Shown in pieces: positions 8,901 to 10,400 of a DNA stretch of 10,400 bases. The DNA is taken from the NCBI GenBank assembly GCA_003142355.1, contig PLMF01000350.1, positions 1-10,400 on the forward strand, given 5' to 3'. The DNA is from Bryobacterales bacterium (GTDB lineage Bacteria; Acidobacteriota; Terriglobia; Bryobacterales; Bryobacteraceae). Below the pieces are notes generated by a model. That model worked only from the letters and a program-made list of their open reading frames with translations. It had not been told where the DNA came from and did no database searches. Both the position numbers and the translations under genes were made by a program. Within the stretch, counting starts at the first letter, position 1. Every line of letters starts with the position of its first letter.

Positions 8901-10370
8901 ACGGCGGTGGCGTCGATTCTGCGGTACCGCCAGAACCGCGGGGATCTGCCGTCGCCCAACGGCATGGCCGATGCGGGCGCGCTCGACCAATTCTTGCAGG
9001 CCTGGTGCACGGCGGATGCGGCGGGCAACAAACTTTGCGACGGATTCCTGTCGAATCCGGCTTCCGGCGAGCAGATTGTGAATCTGTGGCGCGCGGTGGA
9101 ATTCACCGGCGGCGTGGACCTGGCGGCGCAGAATCCGGCTCTCGCCAGCATCGCCGACCTGGTGGCGCAAGGCGAGCCGCTGCTGCTGTCGCTGGGTCTC
9201 TCGCTCAACGGCACGCTGGCCGGCGGCCACTTCGTGGTGGCCATCGGAATCGCGGCGGACGGGTCCATCGTGATTCAGGACCCCAGCCCTCTCTACGCGC
9301 GCACCAATCTGAACGATTACCTGAATGGCTTTACGGTGGGCGCGGGAACATGGACGGGCGGCTTGCGGGGCGTGGTGCGGTTCGCGCTGCGCAGTCCCAG
9401 CGGCAGGCGGTTCATGGTGGGAGCGCTTTCACAGGCAGGCAGCCTGATGCAGAGTATGGCGCTGGAGGTGAATTCGGCGGCGGGCGCGTGCGGCGTGCCG
9501 GTGGATCTGCTGGACGCGGTGGACTCGTCGGGGAACCCGCCGGCCGCGGGCGCCTTGATTTCGCGCATCGACGTGTGCGACGGCAGCCAGCCGGCCTACC
9601 AGATCGGGGTGGGGGCCGCCCAGGCGTACCGCGCCTTCGTGACGGACCTGGCCTCGGGCGGGGCGTCGATGGATATTTCCGGGAACGCGGCGGCGACGTA
9701 TAAGGCCACCCGGCCGGTGCTGGCCCTAGTGGTGGCGCCGCAGGATGCGAGCTTCACGGCCGACGCGGTGGTCAATGCCGCTACCTATACCAGCGGCATC
9801 GCGCCGGGCGGCATCATGGCGATTTTCGGGACGGGCCTCTCCGCGCCGGGCGGCGCCACCGCGGTGGATATGGATGGCGTGGAGGCCACCGTGCTCTGGG
9901 CCTCGGCGTTTCAGATCAACGCCCAGGTTCCGCCGGGCATCGCGCCGGGGGTCCACACCTTGCGCGTACGTTCCGTCTATGGGGTCGCGCAGCAATCCGT
10001 AAGTGTGTCGGCCATCGCGCCCGCGATTTTCCTGACGGGCAATTCCGGGATGGGCGCGGTGTTGAACCAGGATTTCAGCATGAATGGACCTGCTAATCCG
10101 TTGCCCCGCGGGCAGGTGCTGGTGGTGTACGCAACCGGCCTGGGAGCGGTCGCCCGGCAGGGACAACTCTCGGTCACCACCGCTCCGGTGACGGCGGTGG
10201 TCAACGGGCAGGAGTTGCCGGTCGAATTCGCCGGGCTGGCGCCGGGCTATATCGGTTTATACCAGGTAAACGTGCCGATTCCGGCGGCCACGCCGCCGGG
10301 ACTAGGTGTTTCCCTTACCCTCAAAGAGGGGGGGCAGGTGAGCAATACCGTGGCCATTGCCCTCCAATGA
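5856..10370 (+). CDS. Large secreted multidomain protein: Ig-like and LGFP repeats, C39-like pseudo-peptidase domain, Solibacter C-terminal domain
   Basis: A 1504-residue exported protein starting at GTG. Residues 1-25 are a signal peptide (basic RSIPRFLR, hydrophobic core, ALHA before Q26). Domains in order: two Ig-like repeats (27-116, 122-202); a GxGAP...GYVQ module (209-253) leading into three LGFP-like repeats (287-457); a Big2-like Ig domain (466-558); a second GxGAP...GYVQ module (564-604) and three more LGFP-like repeats (631-784); a beta-sandwich (about 800-880); a Big1-like Ig domain (887-980); a C39-like papain-fold domain (about 988-1180) with H1125 and D1142 but Ala at the expected catalytic Cys (1013); a spacer with C1212 and C1241; and the Solibacter C-terminal domain (1298-1504). 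LGFP repeats are known from wall-associated proteins such as corynebacterial mycolyltransferases, so surface or cell-wall binding is inferred. Proteolytic activity is not expected. It is transcribed away from the glycosyltransferase operon. Domain families are recognised by eye; the overall function is unknown. Confidence 0.9.
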   Translation: MRPDRSIPRFLRVLPLCLTAAALHAQVLVTLSTTANSLQGSQTASLTALVTGTSNTAVSWSFSPSVGTLGPASGAGANGISTNTYKAPSLISSQQTITITATSAADSSQAASVPIQLQPGAALTIAISPTSVALTDGQTQQFTATVTNSTNTAVTWSISPQVGTINSAGLYTAPVPVSASQTVTVTATSMADTTRSATASITLSHVIGVGTGAPNSTLWWQFESAFSRGGFSSMVSLPPLGAVKALGTTGYVQEFAAANAGGKLALATVSSTVAALTATDVDTVVQLWAGEYAYYSSVGATTAGYPMMDTQNCPFFDLGNACTYDLFDKGYALFVYTTPLAGGQNLTISGGYYTEWAGLGGMAGGPGRPLTAPTAITASTGTTASGQTYAFGVIYSITSGSNKNKVFGVEEPIYDLYLAEGGTAGFLGLPTSEVLLVASTGAHRQTFEGGALEYLPGGSPVVRQPVMWLTLAGAPMSKTASLNLGDTLTLTATPLDSTNTPLTDRAIAWSTTNSRVIAIQAIGSSGATAVLTAVGAGTASVVASSEGVKSPTFNLVVTMACCLVGDGAPAAVQQAFQSALARNKISVALPVAGSAVRAGSGYVQVVESSGADAAVYMIAEADQAGAAYVVGGAVLTRYQGLGGPAGALGYPTSDQSAGGTQQFQNSAALAGNPVRVVSGIVLSKWALLKYETGAAGAPLSEASAFSTSGANSGATQSFANGVIYGATAGPRAGQAYFVSGPILARYNAIGGAAGSFGMPVGDETVTGSLHQQNFEGGNITYSAGAAAAVEHPTPKAPPGVAITPTSIAAGGRAHLAIIGFPNNSTIRVSVSGQPDFLVTTANGAYSWDMFIPLASKSGTVSVRAADTGGTSAANGTLTIKGFADNRIAMAKVQGDNQTGSPGALLPLALRIALLDPSGTPVVGAPVVFQASPGAQLSAATASTDSSGQAETFVRLPAAQGVTLVTANAPSVAQNAVTFGALAAASTLAGFPQLQAGGSAPLGNGTATIGQKGALLTAVASILRYRQNRGDLPSPNGMADAGALDQFLQAWCTADAAGNKLCDGFLSNPASGEQIVNLWRAVEFTGGVDLAAQNPALASIADLVAQGEPLLLSLGLSLNGTLAGGHFVVAIGIAADGSIVIQDPSPLYARTNLNDYLNGFTVGAGTWTGGLRGVVRFALRSPSGRRFMVGALSQAGSLMQSMALEVNSAAGACGVPVDLLDAVDSSGNPPAAGALISRIDVCDGSQPAYQIGVGAAQAYRAFVTDLASGGASMDISGNAAATYKATRPVLALVVAPQDASFTADAVVNAATYTSGIAPGGIMAIFGTGLSAPGGATAVDMDGVEATVLWASAFQINAQVPPGIAPGVHTLRVRSVYGVAQQSVSVSAIAPAIFLTGNSGMGAVLNQDFSMNGPANPLPRGQVLVVYATGLGAVARQGQLSVTTAPVTAVVNGQELPVEFAGLAPGYIGLYQVNVPIPAATPPGLGVSLTLKEGGQVSNTVAIALQ
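5934..6461 (+). repeat. Tandem pair of Ig-like domains, Ser/Thr-rich
   Basis: Residues 27-116 and 122-202 are two diverged copies of one beta-sandwich. The shared skeleton is NTAVSWSFSPSVGTL / NTAVTWSISPQVGTI, then YKAP / YTAP, then QTITITATS / QTVTVTATS. Both are rich in Ser and Thr, as in other acidobacterial extracellular proteins. A structural spacer role, or an O-glycosylation substrate, is plausible but inferred. Confidence 0.75.
6480..7226 (+). repeat. First GxGAP module plus three LGFP-like repeats
   Basis: Residues 209-253 begin VGTGAP and end GYVQ. Three LGFP-type repeats of about 50 residues follow, at about 287-336, 350-400 and 407-457. The third is the most canonical (AEGGTAGFLGLPTSEV, then RQTFEGGALEYLPG); the first two are degenerate (TTAGYPMMD; GGMAGGPGRPL). 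C313 and C322 in the first repeat could form a local disulfide. LGFP repeats occur in cell-wall-associated proteins. Confidence 0.65.
7251..7529 (+). other. Big2-like Ig domain
   Basis: Residues 466-558 show the Big2 pattern: LGDTLTLTATPLDSTNTPLT, then IAWSTTNSRVIAI, then AVLTAVGAGTASVVAS. Domains of this family are common in bacterial surface proteins. It separates the two GxGAP-LGFP units. Confidence 0.7.
7545..8207 (+). repeat. Second GxGAP module plus three LGFP-like repeats
   Basis: Residues 564-604 (VGDGAP ... GYVQ) are a second copy of the module at 209-253. They are followed by three LGFP-type repeats at about 631-676, 678-728 and 739-784. The clearest are GGPAGALGYPTSDQSAGGTQ and IGGAAGSFGMPVGDET with NFEGGNITYSAG; the middle one is weaker (TGAAGAPLSEAS ... 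QSFANGVIYG). This unit mirrors the first in order and repeat number. Confidence 0.7.
8514..8795 (+). other. Big1-like (invasin/intimin-type) Ig domain
   Basis: Residues 887-980 have the Big1 layout: VQGDNQTGSPGALLPLALRI, then LDPSGTPVVGAPVVFQASPG, then ASTDSSGQAETFVRLPAAQG and VTLVTANAP. The family forms stalk-like domains in surface proteins. It is preceded by another less recognisable beta-sandwich (residues about 800-880). Confidence 0.7.
8817..9395 (+). other. C39-like (papain-fold) domain lacking the catalytic Cys
   Basis: Residues about 988-1180. TIGQKGALLTAVASILRY (1007-1024) aligns with the helix-start motif of C39-like family peptidases, which normally reads G-C-x-x-T-x-x-A-M; here residue 1013 is Ala (codon GCG at 8892-8894). 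The distal His motif GGHFVVAIGI (H1125, 9228-9230) and IQDPSP (D1142, 9279-9281) are kept. C1051 and C1061 flank a loop and may pair. Most likely a non-catalytic binding domain. Confidence 0.6.
9747..10367 (+). other. Solibacter uncharacterized C-terminal domain (TIGR03437-type)
   Basis: Residues 1298-1504 show the family's hallmarks: DAVVNAATYTSGIAPGGIMA, IFGTGLSAPGG, FQINAQVPPGIAPG, a GxGAVLNQDFSMNGPANP-type segment, LVVYATGLGAV, and GLYQVNVPIP before SNTVAIALQ. This domain recurs at the C-termini of many acidobacterial exported proteins. Its function is unknown; a sorting or surface-anchoring role is a reasonable inference. Confidence 0.9.
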
Positions 10371-10377
10371 AGAAAAA

Positions 10378-10400
10378 ATGAGACCATTCGGTGCGAAACT
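10378..10400 (+). CDS. Possible start of a downstream gene (truncated by window edge)
   Basis: An ATG lies seven bases after the stop of the large secreted protein and opens a frame reading MRPFGAK, uninterrupted to the window end. The purine-rich AATGAAGAAAAA just before it is only a poor ribosome-binding site. Seven codons are too few to identify a product or confirm that it is a gene. Confidence 0.25.

Noticed and set aside
8393..9703. A 436-codon open frame on the plus strand in another frame within the large secreted-protein gene
   Set aside because: It is Gly/Arg-rich low-complexity translation overlapping the Big1, C39-like and spacer regions that are well supported in the main frame.

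Overview
The window is GC-rich, gene-dense bacterial DNA. The best taxonomic clue is the C-terminus of the large rightward gene, which matches the roughly 200-residue 'Solibacter uncharacterized C-terminal domain' (TIGR03437-type). That domain is repeated in many secreted proteins of Acidobacteriota, especially Bryobacterales and Candidatus Solibacter. Together with the GC-rich coding sequence and the LGFP/Ig-type secreted protein, this suggests a Solibacter-like acidobacterium. The assignment is inferred from protein families, not from a marker gene.

Left half (37-5714, minus strand): three consecutive genes run leftward with short gaps (about 54 bp and 35-74 bp), so they probably form one operon. 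All three encode large polytopic membrane proteins of the GT-C glycosyltransferase type (family 39 / PMT-like / ArnT-like). The middle protein (1938-3692) is a textbook member with clear DE and QHPPL motifs. The third in transcription order (37-1863) has a recognisable GT-C core plus a C-terminal TPR-like tail. The first (3747-5693) is divergent, with extra N-terminal helices and an acidic loop motif. Such enzymes take sugars from polyprenyl-phosphate donors on the outer face of the cytoplasmic membrane. No donor synthase, flippase or soluble glycosyltransferase is present in the window, so the acceptor (lipid, glycan or protein) is unknown.

Middle (5715-5855): a short divergent intergenic region holds a perfect 10-bp-arm GC-rich palindrome that looks like a dispersed REP-type element. 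It also holds a small AT-rich patch with a weak ribosome-binding site in front of the rightward gene.

Right half (5856-10370, plus strand): one 1504-residue secreted mosaic protein. In order it has a signal peptide, two Ig-like domains, an unnamed 'GxGAP...GYVQ' module with three LGFP-like repeats, a Big2-like Ig domain, a second copy of the same module with three LGFP-like repeats, another beta-sandwich, a Big1-like domain, a C39-like papain-fold domain whose expected catalytic Cys is Ala, a Cys-containing spacer, and the Solibacter C-terminal domain. The architecture suggests a cell-surface or wall-associated binding protein with a pseudo-peptidase domain. A further gene may begin at 10378 and run off the window.

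No tRNA, rRNA, CRISPR array, insertion sequence or phage gene was seen. The most noteworthy points are the duplicated GxGAP-LGFP unit, the apparently inactive C39-like domain, the three dissimilar GT-C enzymes in one operon, and the REP-like palindrome.
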